Origin: Bin34 sp963422415
GTDB taxonomy: Bacteria > Chloroflexota > Anaerolineae > Caldilineales > Caldilineaceae
Direction: 5' to 3'
NCBI GenBank assembly: GCA_963422415.1
Contig: OY729430.1
Coordinates: forward strand, 2,356,001 to 2,420,000
DNA length: 64,000 nucleotides
The notes beneath the pieces are model-generated. The model had not been told where the DNA came from and made no database searches. It saw only the letters and a program-made list of their open reading frames with translations. The translations under genes and the position numbers were made by a program. This document shows positions 9,005 through 18,039 of this stretch, piece after piece; within the stretch, counting starts at the first letter, position 1, and each line of letters opens with the position of its first letter.

Positions 9005-11317
9005 GTGTGGGCTTTCATACAGATTTGGCTAAGAACTCTCCTCGATCGCCTGCGGCCCTCAAAGGGATGGACTTCCCTTGTGCTCATGGTGGCATTGCAG
9101 TTGACTCTCGCAGGATCCTTGCGACAGACCGAATGGGTGAACTTCAAGGCGGCCCATCTCCCCTTGGAAGTCGCTCCCGTAGCGGGAATGCTATGGCTGT
9201 GGCTGTTCCTGCCTCCTGCACAACATGACAGTGGAACCAGTGCACGCATACAGAGAGTCTGGGCCGTGGTGGGAGCTGCTCTCATGGGCGTTGGGTTGTG
9301 GCTGCAGCAGGTAACCAACATGGCGGGTCGTTGGCTCCAATGGCGTCCTGCGGACTATGAAGGCCTAGAGCAACTTTTCCGGGAACTTGGACAATTCGTG
9401 GTGCAGGAAGGGGTCGTTTCCGTTGCCGGTTTTGTCGCGCGGCTGTCCTTTTGGATGGAAGGCGTGAAGAGCACGGGCGCACAACAGGACGACCTGATCC
9501 TAATTGCCATGGGCAGCATCCTCCTTGTGCTTTTGGCTCTGCAGTCCACGCTCATGTTTTTGCAGGAGAAATCAATATTCCTCTGCTTGATGCCGTCGCT
9601 GGCGGTTCTTTCCTACGTTCTGTACTTTAGCCAAGGATCAAGAATCCATCTGTTGGGCTATCTGGCGCTTCTCTTTATTCTTTTCGCGTGGAACCATCAG
9701 CGGAAACTGGCCGAGACCTGGCAGCAGCGGGATGTGGACTATCCGGATGGAATCATTCTGGACAGAGCAATGGGGATGGGCAGCGCCTTGCTTTTCATGG
9801 GACTGGTGGCGGGAATTGTCCCCAGCATTGATGTCACCCAGTGGACCGAGTGGATACAGAAGACTCTGCAGCCGATGGACGAGGCTACCAGTGATTTGGG
9901 GGAACGCATGTTTCCTGATCTACAGAATTCTGTAGGCGGACAGAACAGGCGAGCTGCCGGTGGACTGCCCAATAGCTTTCTGCTGGGAGAATCGCCTGAT
10001 CTTTCCACACAAGTGGTGATGCAGGTGGCTGCGAGTTATCCTTTTCCCGAAGAACGCGGTTTTTACATGCGCGGCATGGTCTATGAGAGATACGATGGCC
10101 GCGGATGGTCAAACCCGAATCCCGTCTTCGGCGATGTGCTCGATGCCAACACACGCCTTGAACTGCCCCCCTATCCTTACCGGCGCGAAATCTGGCAGGC
10201 CGTGCAATTTCAGACAGGATCTCCCTTGGCCTACGCCATTGCCGAGCCCATGCAGTTTTCCGTGAACGTCAGACCGGAAACCAATCCAGTGGGAGTGCCC
10301 TTGCTCTTCCGAAATCTGGACCGAGGATCCTACTCCGTGCTCTCGGCCATGCCTCTGTTGAGTGAAGCGGTTCTGCGCGAAATCCCTTGGGAATCCTATG
10401 AATCGGTTCCGCCGGAAAGCCTTGAGGCCTATCTGACCTTGCCCGAAACGGTTACGGAACGCACCGTGCAGTTGGCGCGGGAACTGGACCAGACCGCGGA
10501 GACCCCCTATGATTTGGGGCTGGCCATAGAGACATATCTCAGGACTTTTCCCTACGATCTGCAGGTCGATCTGCCTGGCGCCGACGTACAGGACGTGGTG
10601 GATCACTTTCTGTTTGACTTGGGTCGTGGGTATTGCGACTACTACACCACGGCCTTTGCTGTACTGATGCGCAGCCGCGGCGTACCTGTGCGATTTGCCA
10701 CAGGCTATGCTCCGGGGTATTTCACCGAATACACCGAAGAATGGGTCATTACCGATGCCCAGGCGCATTCTTGGCCTGAGGTCTGGTTTCCCGGACTGGG
10801 CTGGATACCCTTTGAGCCTACCGCCAGCCGTCAGGAATTGGATCGGAGCTATCTGCCCTCTTCCTTGGTATCCACGGACACCTCCATCAAGCCAGACAGT
10901 GCCTCGCTGCTTGCCGGCATCCCCGATGCAATGGACTTCCCATGGAGATCTGCCTTGAGCGTCAGCGTGCTTCTACTGACAGTGGTTGCCTTCATGGTCA
11001 TGCTGCGCAGGCGATCTTGGCCGCGCGATCCTTGGATATCCCTTTTGATCTGGGGACGGCGACTAGGACGGGCAAAGCGAGATTGGGAAACTGAATCCGA
11101 GTTCGCGGGTCGGTTCTCAAACTTTCTGGCCACCAAGGATCGAATCAAGGAGCACGATGCTAGAGCCATGGACAAACAGATAAGGCTGATTGCGCATACT
11201 GTAGTACGGAGCAAGTATGGCCCGCAAGAAGATCTGGAAGAAGAGCGACAAGCGGCGAAGCATCAGTGGCAGCACCTGCAGAGCCGCCTGCGACGTATTC
11301 GGTTCCTCCGTTATTGA
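9005..11317 (+). CDS. TgpA-like membrane transglutaminase-core protein
   Basis: Multi-pass membrane protein with an extracytoplasmic transglutaminase/cysteine-peptidase-like domain. The first 270 residues hold about six hydrophobic segments. The core has GYCDYYTTAFAVLMRSRG with Cys544 and AHSWPEVWFPGLGW with His588, followed by FEPT where many relatives have FDPT. A further helix lies near 650-670, before a charged cytoplasmic tail. Length 770 is usual for the family. The GTG at 9005 is preceded by AGGGA at seven bases; an ATG two bases upstream is in another frame and stops quickly. It is encoded just after the DUF58 protein, its standard partner. Enzymatic activity and substrate are unproven. 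Confidence 0.82.
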   Translation: MWAFIQIWLRTLLDRLRPSKGWTSLVLMVALQLTLAGSLRQTEWVNFKAAHLPLEVAPVAGMLWLWLFLPPAQHDSGTSARIQRVWAVVGAALMGVGLWLQQVTNMAGRWLQWRPADYEGLEQLFRELGQFVVQEGVVSVAGFVARLSFWMEGVKSTGAQQDDLILIAMGSILLVLLALQSTLMFLQEKSIFLCLMPSLAVLSYVLYFSQGSRIHLLGYLALLFILFAWNHQRKLAETWQQRDVDYPDGIILDRAMGMGSALLFMGLVAGIVPSIDVTQWTEWIQKTLQPMDEATSDLGERMFPDLQNSVGGQNRRAAGGLPNSFLLGESPDLSTQVVMQVAASYPFPEERGFYMRGMVYERYDGRGWSNPNPVFGDVLDANTRLELPPYPYRREIWQAVQFQTGSPLAYAIAEPMQFSVNVRPETNPVGVPLLFRNLDRGSYSVLSAMPLLSEAVLREIPWESYESVPPESLEAYLTLPETVTERTVQLARELDQTAETPYDLGLAIETYLRTFPYDLQVDLPGADVQDVVDHFLFDLGRGYCDYYTTAFAVLMRSRGVPVRFATGYAPGYFTEYTEEWVITDAQAHSWPEVWFPGLGWIPFEPTASRQELDRSYLPSSLVSTDTSIKPDSASLLAGIPDAMDFPWRSALSVSVLLLTVVAFMVMLRRRSWPRDPWISLLIWGRRLGRAKRDWETESEFAGRFSNFLATKDRIKEHDARAMDKQIRLIAHTVVRSKYGPQEDLEEERQAAKHQWQHLQSRLRRIRFLRY

Positions 11318-11409
11318 ATGTGAACAATGCATTTCCGGGACAGGGACGCCGCGGAATACCCGGCATAATGGGCACAGGCCACAGCAGACAGATCCCTTTG
11401 TGAGGATAT

Positions 11410-11538
11410 ATGGAAAGAGCGCTGGATACCTATGTGCCCGCCCGATACCGCGTGACGATTGTTTTTCTGCTGTTGTTGATTGCCTTGTGGCTGGTGGCGG
11501 CCATCATCAACTGGTTGTTGAACGACGACAAGACATAA
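11410..11538 (+). CDS. Small single-span membrane protein (42 aa)
   Basis: A 42-codon frame starts at ATG 11410 with TGAGG five bases upstream and ends at TAA 11536. It encodes a short charged head (MERALDTYVPARYRVT), one long hydrophobic helix of about 20 residues rich in Leu/Ile/Val, then the polar tail NDDKT. The arrangement is that of a genuine single-pass membrane peptide. It is 92 bases downstream of the transglutaminase-core gene on the same strand and may belong to that operon. No family recognised. Confidence 0.6.
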   Translation: MERALDTYVPARYRVTIVFLLLLIALWLVAAIINWLLNDDKT

Positions 11539-11955
11539 CCACAAGATCGGTGACCCTATGACTGAGCGGAGACGGGCCCACGGTAGAGAGGGTGGGACAC
11601 GAGCACCCTGTCCACTGCAGCCTCCGATCCGTCACAGGCCGTCCCTGCCTAGACTTGAAACAATGGGTTGGCGTCCCTCTGCGGAAAATTCGAGAATTTC
11701 TTGAGGGCAGCGGGACTGTCATGGTACTTCTGCTGTCTAATCCAAAGTACAAATCGACTCTCGTTTTCCGCGGCCTCTAGACACGGAACCTGAATCGCAC
11801 CTTGGACACCTTGATGGCATCAAGGGAGGTATGGTCCGCAATTTCGCTGTCTTCGTGATTGTTTATCTAGTGGATGCACTGAAACCCGAAAGCGGCAATT
11901 TTTTGGTTCACTCACCTGCCGTCTTGGTGCATGTGACAGGGAAGGGTCTGGCACT
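11539..11955. other. Intergenic region, no gene seen
   Basis: About 420 bases between the small membrane protein and the converging alpha/beta hydrolase. Neither strand has a protein-like frame. No clear terminator with a T-run was found, although both flanking transcripts end here. Confidence 0.5.
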
Positions 11956-12810
11956 CTAGGATGAAGAGCGCAGTTCATCGGCAACGTCTCCGGAGTCTTG
12001 GTAGACAAAGTCGATCAGTCTAGCGGCGAAAGCACGGGCATTTTCTATCATTGGAGCGTGACCCGCGCCCTTGATTACTTCCAGGTTGTTGGCAGATGGG
12101 ATGGCAAGCAGCGTCTGCAAAGTCATGACATGAGAGGCAACCTCGTCGTCTTCACCGCGCACCAGCAGCAAGGGCACCCTCAACAGATGGATTCTGTCCA
12201 TACATTCCCAATGTTCAAGATTGCGTGTAAGGCCATCCAAGGCCTTGGGGGACATTTTCTGGAATTCAACCGCCAGCTGTGTCATGAAAGTGCGGTGGAT
12301 CTCTTGCCTTGGATCCAAGTGGGGCAGCAGGGCACCAAGCAACTCGCGGGTATGATTGGGATCTCGAATCGCCTGCTGGAGATAGCGGTAGGCCTCGGGT
12401 GGGGTGGCTATGCCGGCTAGGGGAGGACACCCCACCAAGACCAGACAATGCAATAGGTGCCCGAATCTGAGACTGAACTCTATGGCCAGAGGGCAACTTG
12501 TCGAGTGAGCCACCAAGGCCAAGGGAGCGGGAGACAGATCCAGCGTCTTGATGAAATTGTCCAAATCCTCCAACAAGGTCTGCAGGCGAAAATCCTCGCT
12601 GGCGCTCTGTGTAGCTCCGCAGCCCCGCAGGTCGGGGGCCAAGAGGTACATTTCATCGGGCAGGATGTCAAAAAGGGGTTGCCACCAGCTTTTGGTGCCC
12701 AAGTTCCCATGCAGAAACAATAGAATCGGTTGAGAGCTGGAATCACCTTGGGACAGGTAGGAAACCGTCAGGTCCGTGTTGGGTATGGCAACGTGCTTGT
12801 GGGCGGTCAT
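11956..12810 (-). CDS. Alpha/beta hydrolase
   Basis: Soluble alpha/beta-hydrolase fold protein, 284 residues. It has the oxyanion strand LLFLHGNLGTKSWW near 30-43, a nucleophile elbow AHSTSC with Ser103, the acid region VRGEDDEV near Asp221/222 and the histidine turn GAGHAPMIEN at His251. The elbow departs from the usual GxSxG: alanine precedes HS, and serine replaces the last glycine. The frame is open far upstream, but that part is a shadow of the overlapping permease gene. The ATG ending at 12810 is chosen, although no good ribosome site precedes it. It is the last gene of the ribose-type ABC operon, 149 bases after the permease, so it might act on an imported ester or lactone; that is inference. 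Confidence 0.75.
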   Translation of the reverse strand: MTAHKHVAIPNTDLTVSYLSQGDSSSQPILLFLHGNLGTKSWWQPLFDILPDEMYLLAPDLRGCGATQSASEDFRLQTLLEDLDNFIKTLDLSPAPLALVAHSTSCPLAIEFSLRFGHLLHCLVLVGCPPLAGIATPPEAYRYLQQAIRDPNHTRELLGALLPHLDPRQEIHRTFMTQLAVEFQKMSPKALDGLTRNLEHWECMDRIHLLRVPLLLVRGEDDEVASHVMTLQTLLAIPSANNLEVIKGAGHAPMIENARAFAARLIDFVYQDSGDVADELRSSS

Positions 12811-12959
12811 GGTATTGGAGACAGGTCCAAAGGCGTCATCCTGGATTCTCGTTGGGCAAGGGACTTTCCCTCCTTGCGTGCAACAGAGGAAAGACATCGG
12901 GATCCGTCCCGTGGAAACCACCTGTGCAAGGCGCGATCGATATGGTGCAGACAGATGGT

Positions 12960-13949
12960 TTACGCACTCTTGCCGGTGAGTCCCGCGTAGCTCCAAGCCA
13001 GAATCAGAATAATGGATCCGTACACAACCTGCTGAATATCCTGACCCACGTTGAGAAAAGTCAGCAGGGAATTCAGCACGCTCAGAATCAAGGTGCCAAT
13101 GATGGTGCCGGTATAGCCTCCCACACCTCCAAAGATGGATGTGCCACCGATCACGGCAGCCGCCACTGACGGCAAGAGAAAGGCGTTTGCCAGCTGCAAG
13201 TCCACAGCGCCGGTGCGCCCGGCCAACAGAATGCCCGCGATGGAGCCCAGCACGCCGGCTACCATATAGGCAGTGATCCGCACCTGCCACACCTTGACTC
13301 CGGCCAATCGGATTGCTATCTCGTTGTCGCCTACGGCAAACAGCAATCGGCCCCAACCCGTGCGCTTGAGGATCCAGGAAATGCCGATGGCCACCAATGT
13401 CCATACCACAACGCTAAAGGGTACTTGGTTGTTTAGGAACGAACCCGCCCCCAGGATTTTGACAAAGGCGTGCACTTGGGTTGAACCTTGGAGGATGGTC
13501 TGAGCCCACGCCGTAAAGAGCCCCAGCAGAATGCCAGACATGGCCAGGGTCATAATCAAGGGATTGACGCGAAAGACGGCTACACCGGTGCCATTGATGG
13601 CGCCTACAATCAGTCCCACCAACAGACCCAACACAATGGCGATGACCGCTCCTTGCGGAGACTGGTTGGCAGTGACATAAGCGGATCCTGTAGCGATCAT
13701 GGTGACCGACAGGTCAATGCCGCCGGCAAGCATGAGAATGGTTTGCGCACCGGCCAATATGCCCAACGGAGCCGCTTGGAGCAAGGTGCTTCGCACTCCG
13801 TTGAGGGAAAGATAGTGCGGTTCGATGACCCCTGTAGCCAGAATCAGAAGCAGCAGAACACCGCCCAAGATCAGAACCGGCTGTTCCGTGATCAGAGTGT
13901 GCAATCTGGATCGGACTGATCCGGCAGCAGTTGAAGCTGGCTTATCCAT
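12960..13949 (-). CDS. Ribose-type ABC transporter permease (RbsC/YjfF-like)
   Basis: Inner-membrane channel subunit of a CUT2-class sugar importer. The 329 residues contain eight to ten hydrophobic helices and the family marks AGGIDLSVTMI near 75-85 and the cytoplasmic EAA-like loop GDNEIAIRLAGVKVWQVR. The start ATG overlaps the 3' end of the preceding permease gene by 8 bases, so the two are translationally coupled. With the other permease, the ATPase and the binding lipoprotein upstream, it forms a complete transporter. Two different permeases point to a heterodimeric channel. The sugar cannot be told from sequence alone. Confidence 0.9.
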   Translation of the reverse strand: MDKPASTAAGSVRSRLHTLITEQPVLILGGVLLLLILATGVIEPHYLSLNGVRSTLLQAAPLGILAGAQTILMLAGGIDLSVTMIATGSAYVTANQSPQGAVIAIVLGLLVGLIVGAINGTGVAVFRVNPLIMTLAMSGILLGLFTAWAQTILQGSTQVHAFVKILGAGSFLNNQVPFSVVVWTLVAIGISWILKRTGWGRLLFAVGDNEIAIRLAGVKVWQVRITAYMVAGVLGSIAGILLAGRTGAVDLQLANAFLLPSVAAAVIGGTSIFGGVGGYTGTIIGTLILSVLNSLLTFLNVGQDIQQVVYGSIILILAWSYAGLTGKSA

Positions 13950-14982
13950 AGTGATGCGTCACCTTGAAGCGGAGGCGCTTCATGAGGTTTTGGCCCGCTT
14001 CGGTGCCATGGGTCCCGATCATCATGACTCCGGCAATCATCACGCCTTGAATGATTTGGACATTGTTGGGATTGATGCCCATCGCGCTCAGGATGGGGTT
14101 GAGCATAATTAGAATTACACCCGCCGGCACCACCCCGGGCACGGATCCAGACCCGCCAGCCAGAGCCACACCTCCCAACACCACTGCGGCAATGCTGTTC
14201 AACGTGGCCATAGCCCCAACGCTGAAGCGGGGATCTCCGGTCCCCGTGATCGCAATCGTGGCCAAGCCTGCCAGGGCGGCCATGCCGCCTCCTATGGCAT
14301 AGGAAGCGATTTTGGCCTTGCGGATGTTCACGCCTGCAAGCCGGGACGTTGCGCGGTCGCTGCCAATGGCATACATGGATAGTCCCAGGTGACTGCGCCT
14401 AGACATGAAAAAGACCATGGCGGCAGGAATCAGCATCATCGATAGGGGCATGACATAAGTGCCTCCAATGCCGGAAGGAGAGCCGGTGAAGAGCCACCGA
14501 AATTCCGGTGCCGTGCCACCCCCTGGGGAGGGCAGAATCCAGAGAGCCAGACCAGACCAGATGTAGCTGGTGGCCAAGGTCACCACAATGTCGGGAACGC
14601 CGGAAACATGAATGATCCAACCGACCAAGGCGTTGAGGAACCCCAACCCCAAAATCAACGCGAGGCCGATACCTAGTACCATGCCCAAGCCTTGCTCATC
14701 CATGTGCCTGGCGGCCAAGGCATTGGCCAGAATCAAAAGGGAACCCAAGGAGAGATCGATTCCGCCGGCTATCACGATAATGGCCTGCCCTATGGCCAGG
14801 TAGACCAAAGGCAGGCTGTTCTTGCTAATGGACGTGATCTGAAAGTTGCCGAACGACGGTATTAGGGAGCCATACCAGACAACGAGCATGATCAGAAGCA
14901 GCCATATGCCGAGGATCCAGCCGTTCCGACCCAGCTCCCGGATCCAGATCTTGAGACCCTGCCGGGAAGTTGCAACCGTCAT
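13942..14982 (-). CDS. Ribose-type ABC transporter permease (RbsC/YtfT-like)
   Basis: Second permease of the CUT2-class importer, 346 residues with multiple hydrophobic helices. Marks are IVIAGGIDLSLGSLLILAN (the conserved AGGIDLSxG loop) and AIGSDRATSRLAGVNIRKAK in a cytoplasmic loop. Its start overlaps the ATPase stop by four bases (ATGA), and its own end overlaps the next permease by eight. The tight packing in the order binding protein, ATPase, permease, permease is typical for ribose/galactofuranose-like uptake systems. Confidence 0.9.
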   Translation of the reverse strand: MTVATSRQGLKIWIRELGRNGWILGIWLLLIMLVVWYGSLIPSFGNFQITSISKNSLPLVYLAIGQAIIVIAGGIDLSLGSLLILANALAARHMDEQGLGMVLGIGLALILGLGFLNALVGWIIHVSGVPDIVVTLATSYIWSGLALWILPSPGGGTAPEFRWLFTGSPSGIGGTYVMPLSMMLIPAAMVFFMSRRSHLGLSMYAIGSDRATSRLAGVNIRKAKIASYAIGGGMAALAGLATIAITGTGDPRFSVGAMATLNSIAAVVLGGVALAGGSGSVPGVVPAGVILIMLNPILSAMGINPNNVQIIQGVMIAGVMMIGTHGTEAGQNLMKRLRFKVTHHYG

Positions 14983-16490
14983 GCCAACGCTTCCAGACCA
15001 TGTGCAGCCGTCAAAAGCGTGGATTCAGTGGCCGCGGCGGCATCCTGCTCATCCACGATACGGCCGCCATGCATGACTAGCACTCTGTCGCACACCAAGG
15101 GAATTTCGGCCAGTTCGCTGGTGTAAAGGAGAATGGAAGCCCCGTCCGCCGCCAGTTCGCGCAACAGAATGTAGATATCGCCTTTGGTCTGAATATCGAT
15201 TCCGCGCGTAGGGTCGAAACAAAGCAGTGTCTTGAATCCCGCAACCAGCCATCTCCCTATGGCCACCTTCTGTTGATTGCCACCGGACAACCTGCGCACC
15301 TGGGAAGCGGCCCGGGTGTCGATCGCAAGCCGGTCCACCGCGTTGTGCACCGCGGCCTCTTCATGCCGCGGCAAAGTCAGCCATTGTGCAGGATGGTTAA
15401 AAAGGGGCGCTGCCAAATTCTGGTGTACAGGCAGGCTGGGCAGCAAGGCCTGCTGGCGATCCCCAGGTACCAAGGCCACTCCATGGGCCACGGCATCGGC
15501 GGGAGAACGGAACCTGCGGACTTGACCCTCAATGATGATTGCACCCTCCGTTGGTCTGCGCTCTCCGGCGAGCAAATCAAAAAGCAATTCCTGTCCCTGA
15601 CCTTCCAGCGCTACCAGCCCCAAGACCTCGCCCCCGTGAAGAACAAAGGAAATGTTCTGTAGGCGCTTCTCAAAGCCCAGCTGTTTGACTTCAAAATGGA
15701 CCGCGCCTTGGGGTCGATTCCCCGTGGTTGCCTCTTGGGGAGCAGTTGCCTGTTGATGCTGTGCCGCACCCAGCATCGCGGCGACCAAGGTGTGCTCGTC
15801 CAAATCTTCTGAACCATGGCAGGATGCTGGGACGCGACTTGTATCCAACAGGGCGACGTTCTGCCCATCTCGCAAAATGGTGGCGCGGTCACAAATACGC
15901 AGGACTTCCGCTAACCGGTGAGTGATCAAGACTGCAGACCGGCCCCGCTCCTTCCAGTGAACCAGAAAGGAGAAGACACGCTCCGCCTGTTCCGCGGTCA
16001 GGGCCGCCGTGATTTCATCCAAAAGCAGGACATGGGGATCCCCGGCAATGGCGCGGGCCAGATCGATAATCCGCAGCGTCTCCAGCGGCAGGTCCTTGAC
16101 CAAATCCGCAAGTTGAAGATGTGCCAACTCAAACCAGGCAAGCCACCGCTGAAAAACGACAGGATCGGTACGACTGAGCCGCAAATTCTGACTCACCGTC
16201 AGATCAGGCAACAGGGCCGAATCCTGAAAAACGGTGGCAATACCAGCGTGCAAGGCATCGGACGGAGCCTTGCACGCGAAAGGACTGCCGTTGATGGAAA
16301 GCGAGCCGGAGTCCACTGTGTGAACTCCAGCCAATGCCTTGACGAGGGTACTTTTGCCGGCGCCATTGGCGCCAAGCAGGGCGTGGATTTCACTCTGTGC
16401 CACCGCGAAATCCACACCCCGAAGAGCCACTACAGGACCATAGGCTTTGGTGACATTGGCCGCGGCAAGGATAGGGCGCGAAGAAGTCAC
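14979..16490 (-). CDS. Ribose-type ABC transporter duplicated ATPase (RbsA-like)
   Basis: Cytoplasmic motor of the CUT2 importer with two nucleotide-binding domains in one chain (503 residues). Domain 1 has Walker A GANGAGKST near 40-48 and a Walker B VLLLDEITAAL, with a degenerate signature LPLETLRIIDLARA. Domain 2 has a weak Walker A region (LEGQGQELLFDLLAG) but a clean RRLSGGNQQKVAIGRWL signature and FDPTRGID. This asymmetry is normal for RbsA-type proteins. The start is a GTG ending at 16490 with a weak ribosome site, 24 bases downstream of the binding-protein stop. Confidence 0.9.
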   Translation of the reverse strand: MTSSRPILAAANVTKAYGPVVALRGVDFAVAQSEIHALLGANGAGKSTLVKALAGVHTVDSGSLSINGSPFACKAPSDALHAGIATVFQDSALLPDLTVSQNLRLSRTDPVVFQRWLAWFELAHLQLADLVKDLPLETLRIIDLARAIAGDPHVLLLDEITAALTAEQAERVFSFLVHWKERGRSAVLITHRLAEVLRICDRATILRDGQNVALLDTSRVPASCHGSEDLDEHTLVAAMLGAAQHQQATAPQEATTGNRPQGAVHFEVKQLGFEKRLQNISFVLHGGEVLGLVALEGQGQELLFDLLAGERRPTEGAIIIEGQVRRFRSPADAVAHGVALVPGDRQQALLPSLPVHQNLAAPLFNHPAQWLTLPRHEEAAVHNAVDRLAIDTRAASQVRRLSGGNQQKVAIGRWLVAGFKTLLCFDPTRGIDIQTKGDIYILLRELAADGASILLYTSELAEIPLVCDRVLVMHGGRIVDEQDAAAATESTLLTAAHGLEALA

Positions 16491-16514
16491 TGCAAGCCCG
16501 TTGCCAAGGGGAAT

Positions 16515-17582
16515 CTACTCGCCCGGCGCCTTGCAGGCCGAAACATCCGCGCTGCCGTTGTAGCTGGTGTATGGTTCGATATTTACATAGGTGCTCCAAC
16601 CCACCTGCTCATCGGGAGCGTACATGGCTTCCAGTTCCTCGGTGTCCCCCGTGGCGTACACTTGAGGGGTAAGCGTGGTCACGAGAGCGGGGTTCTGACC
16701 GGTCAAGGCATCAATGGCGATGGCCATGCCTACGGCTCCAATGGCGGGGGGATTGGTCACGGCCGCGCCAACAAAGCCATCATCGGCCAGGTTGAGCAGC
16801 TGCTCTATAAAACCATTGTTGTCGGCGCCCACAACCGGCACGTAGTCCACGTTGGCAACCTGGAATTGTTCCACGACGGAGTAGTCAATGCCCGAAGTCC
16901 AAATTCCGTCGATCTCTTGCGTAGTAAGCAGGTCCAGAGCCTGCTGGGCTCCCGTGGAAGGGTCCCAGCCCGTAAAGGGAGTGGCGACCACTTCGATACC
17001 TGGATAGTTGGCCAATGCGGCTTCAAACCCGTCGTGACGGTCACTGTCGGCGGGAACGCCATCAATGCCTCGCATTTCAATGACCTTCCCCGATCCACCT
17101 AGGGTTTCAAAGAGCCACTCGGCTCCCAGCTGGGCGTAGGCGGTCTGATCATTGGTAACCACATAGGCGCCTTCGGCCGAGACGGCTTGATCGACGGCTA
17201 CCACTACAATGCCTTGGGCAATTGCAGACTCGATTACGGCATTGAGGCCGTCTCGGTCCGTGGGATTGAGAATGATTGCATTGACGCCTTGGGAAATCAG
17301 CCCTTCCAGATCCGCAATCTGTTCAGTGGGACCACCGTTGCGATTGACCACTACCACCTGGTCCACCTTGCCGCTGGCTGTGGCCTCGGCTTTGATGGCG
17401 CAGATCATCTGCTCCCGCCAACCGTTGCCGACCAGAGTATTGCTGACTCCCACGACAAAACCATCCATTTTCTCTTCGCCATCCGGCATTTCGGCAGGGG
17501 TGGCAGGTGGCGCGGCCACACAGGCACTCGCCACCAAGACTACCACCAAGAACAGCGGCCATAGCTTGAAATTAATATTCAT
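16515..17582 (-). CDS. Ribose-type sugar-binding lipoprotein
   Basis: Periplasmic-binding-protein family 4 (RbsB-like) lipoprotein delivering substrate to the adjacent transporter. The 355-residue product opens with a signal peptide of about 19 residues and lipobox VASAC, so it is anchored outside the membrane. The mature part has typical RbsB marks: GLISQGVNAIILNPTD, VVAVDQAV, DRHDGFEAAL and VGADNNGFIEQLL. The ATG ending at 17582 is preceded by a strong GGAGGAAGGAG, which decides the start over an upstream in-frame codon. It is the first gene of the operon, with an inverted repeat 38 to 67 bases upstream. Substrate unknown. Confidence 0.9.
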   Translation of the reverse strand: MNINFKLWPLFLVVVLVASACVAAPPATPAEMPDGEEKMDGFVVGVSNTLVGNGWREQMICAIKAEATASGKVDQVVVVNRNGGPTEQIADLEGLISQGVNAIILNPTDRDGLNAVIESAIAQGIVVVAVDQAVSAEGAYVVTNDQTAYAQLGAEWLFETLGGSGKVIEMRGIDGVPADSDRHDGFEAALANYPGIEVVATPFTGWDPSTGAQQALDLLTTQEIDGIWTSGIDYSVVEQFQVANVDYVPVVGADNNGFIEQLLNLADDGFVGAAVTNPPAIGAVGMAIAIDALTGQNPALVTTLTPQVYATGDTEELEAMYAPDEQVGWSTYVNIEPYTSYNGSADVSACKAPGE

Positions 17583-17619
17583 CTGTACGTTCTCCTTCCT
17601 CCTTGAAACAGACAAGAAT

Positions 17620-17649
17620 CATGTCAGGCAATGAAAATTTCTTGACATG
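17620..17649. promoter_or_regulatory. Possible operator upstream of the ribose-type ABC operon
   Basis: Perfect 7-base arms CATGTCA (17620-17626) and TGACATG (17643-17649) are separated by 16 bases, ending 38 bases upstream of the binding-protein start. Position and symmetry suit a repressor site, but no cognate regulator lies in the window. Confidence 0.35.
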
Positions 17650-17995
17650 ATTGCAAAAACGTTTCCTTGGCCTCAGGTCACTCAAGTCAAGTCAAGCAGG
17701 TTGCAAGTCACAGAGCACCCCTTGCAATGCTGGGACATTCCCTTTGGCTCCAAGACCAAGGTTTCATATGACGGATATGGAGCCTGTGAACCTATTCTGC
17801 CATTCAAAATATCTTACCATCCCCCGTTACAACATTGGTCTGGGGTTGATCTGGGAGACAGCTCATCTGTGCTCATGGTACCGCGATGATGGTGGTTGGC
17901 GTCATGAACGTGCTTTTGTGCCGCGCGTGACAGGACTAGGGCCAGAGAAGAGACGGAAGAGGGGTGCATGCACTACCCTGTGATTCCAGCGCAAT

Positions 17996-18017
17996 ATACA
18001 GTCCTGATACAGTCCTG
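17996..18017. repeat. Two tandem copies of an 11-base unit
   Basis: ATACAGTCCTG occurs twice without a gap (17996-18006 and 18007-18017), then starts a third, broken copy with AT. It abuts the AT-rich palindrome patch. Confidence 0.7.
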
Positions 18018-18039
18018 ATTATGACAAATAATTTGTTGT

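Noticed and set aside
12811..13404. N-terminal extension of the alpha/beta hydrolase frame
   Set aside because: It runs antiparallel-frame through the start of the permease gene and has no protein character; the hydrolase fold is complete from the ATG ending 12810.
15918..17102. 394-codon plus-strand frame
   Set aside because: Shadow frame over the RbsA-like ATPase and binding lipoprotein genes, rich in His/Arg/Gly with no motifs.
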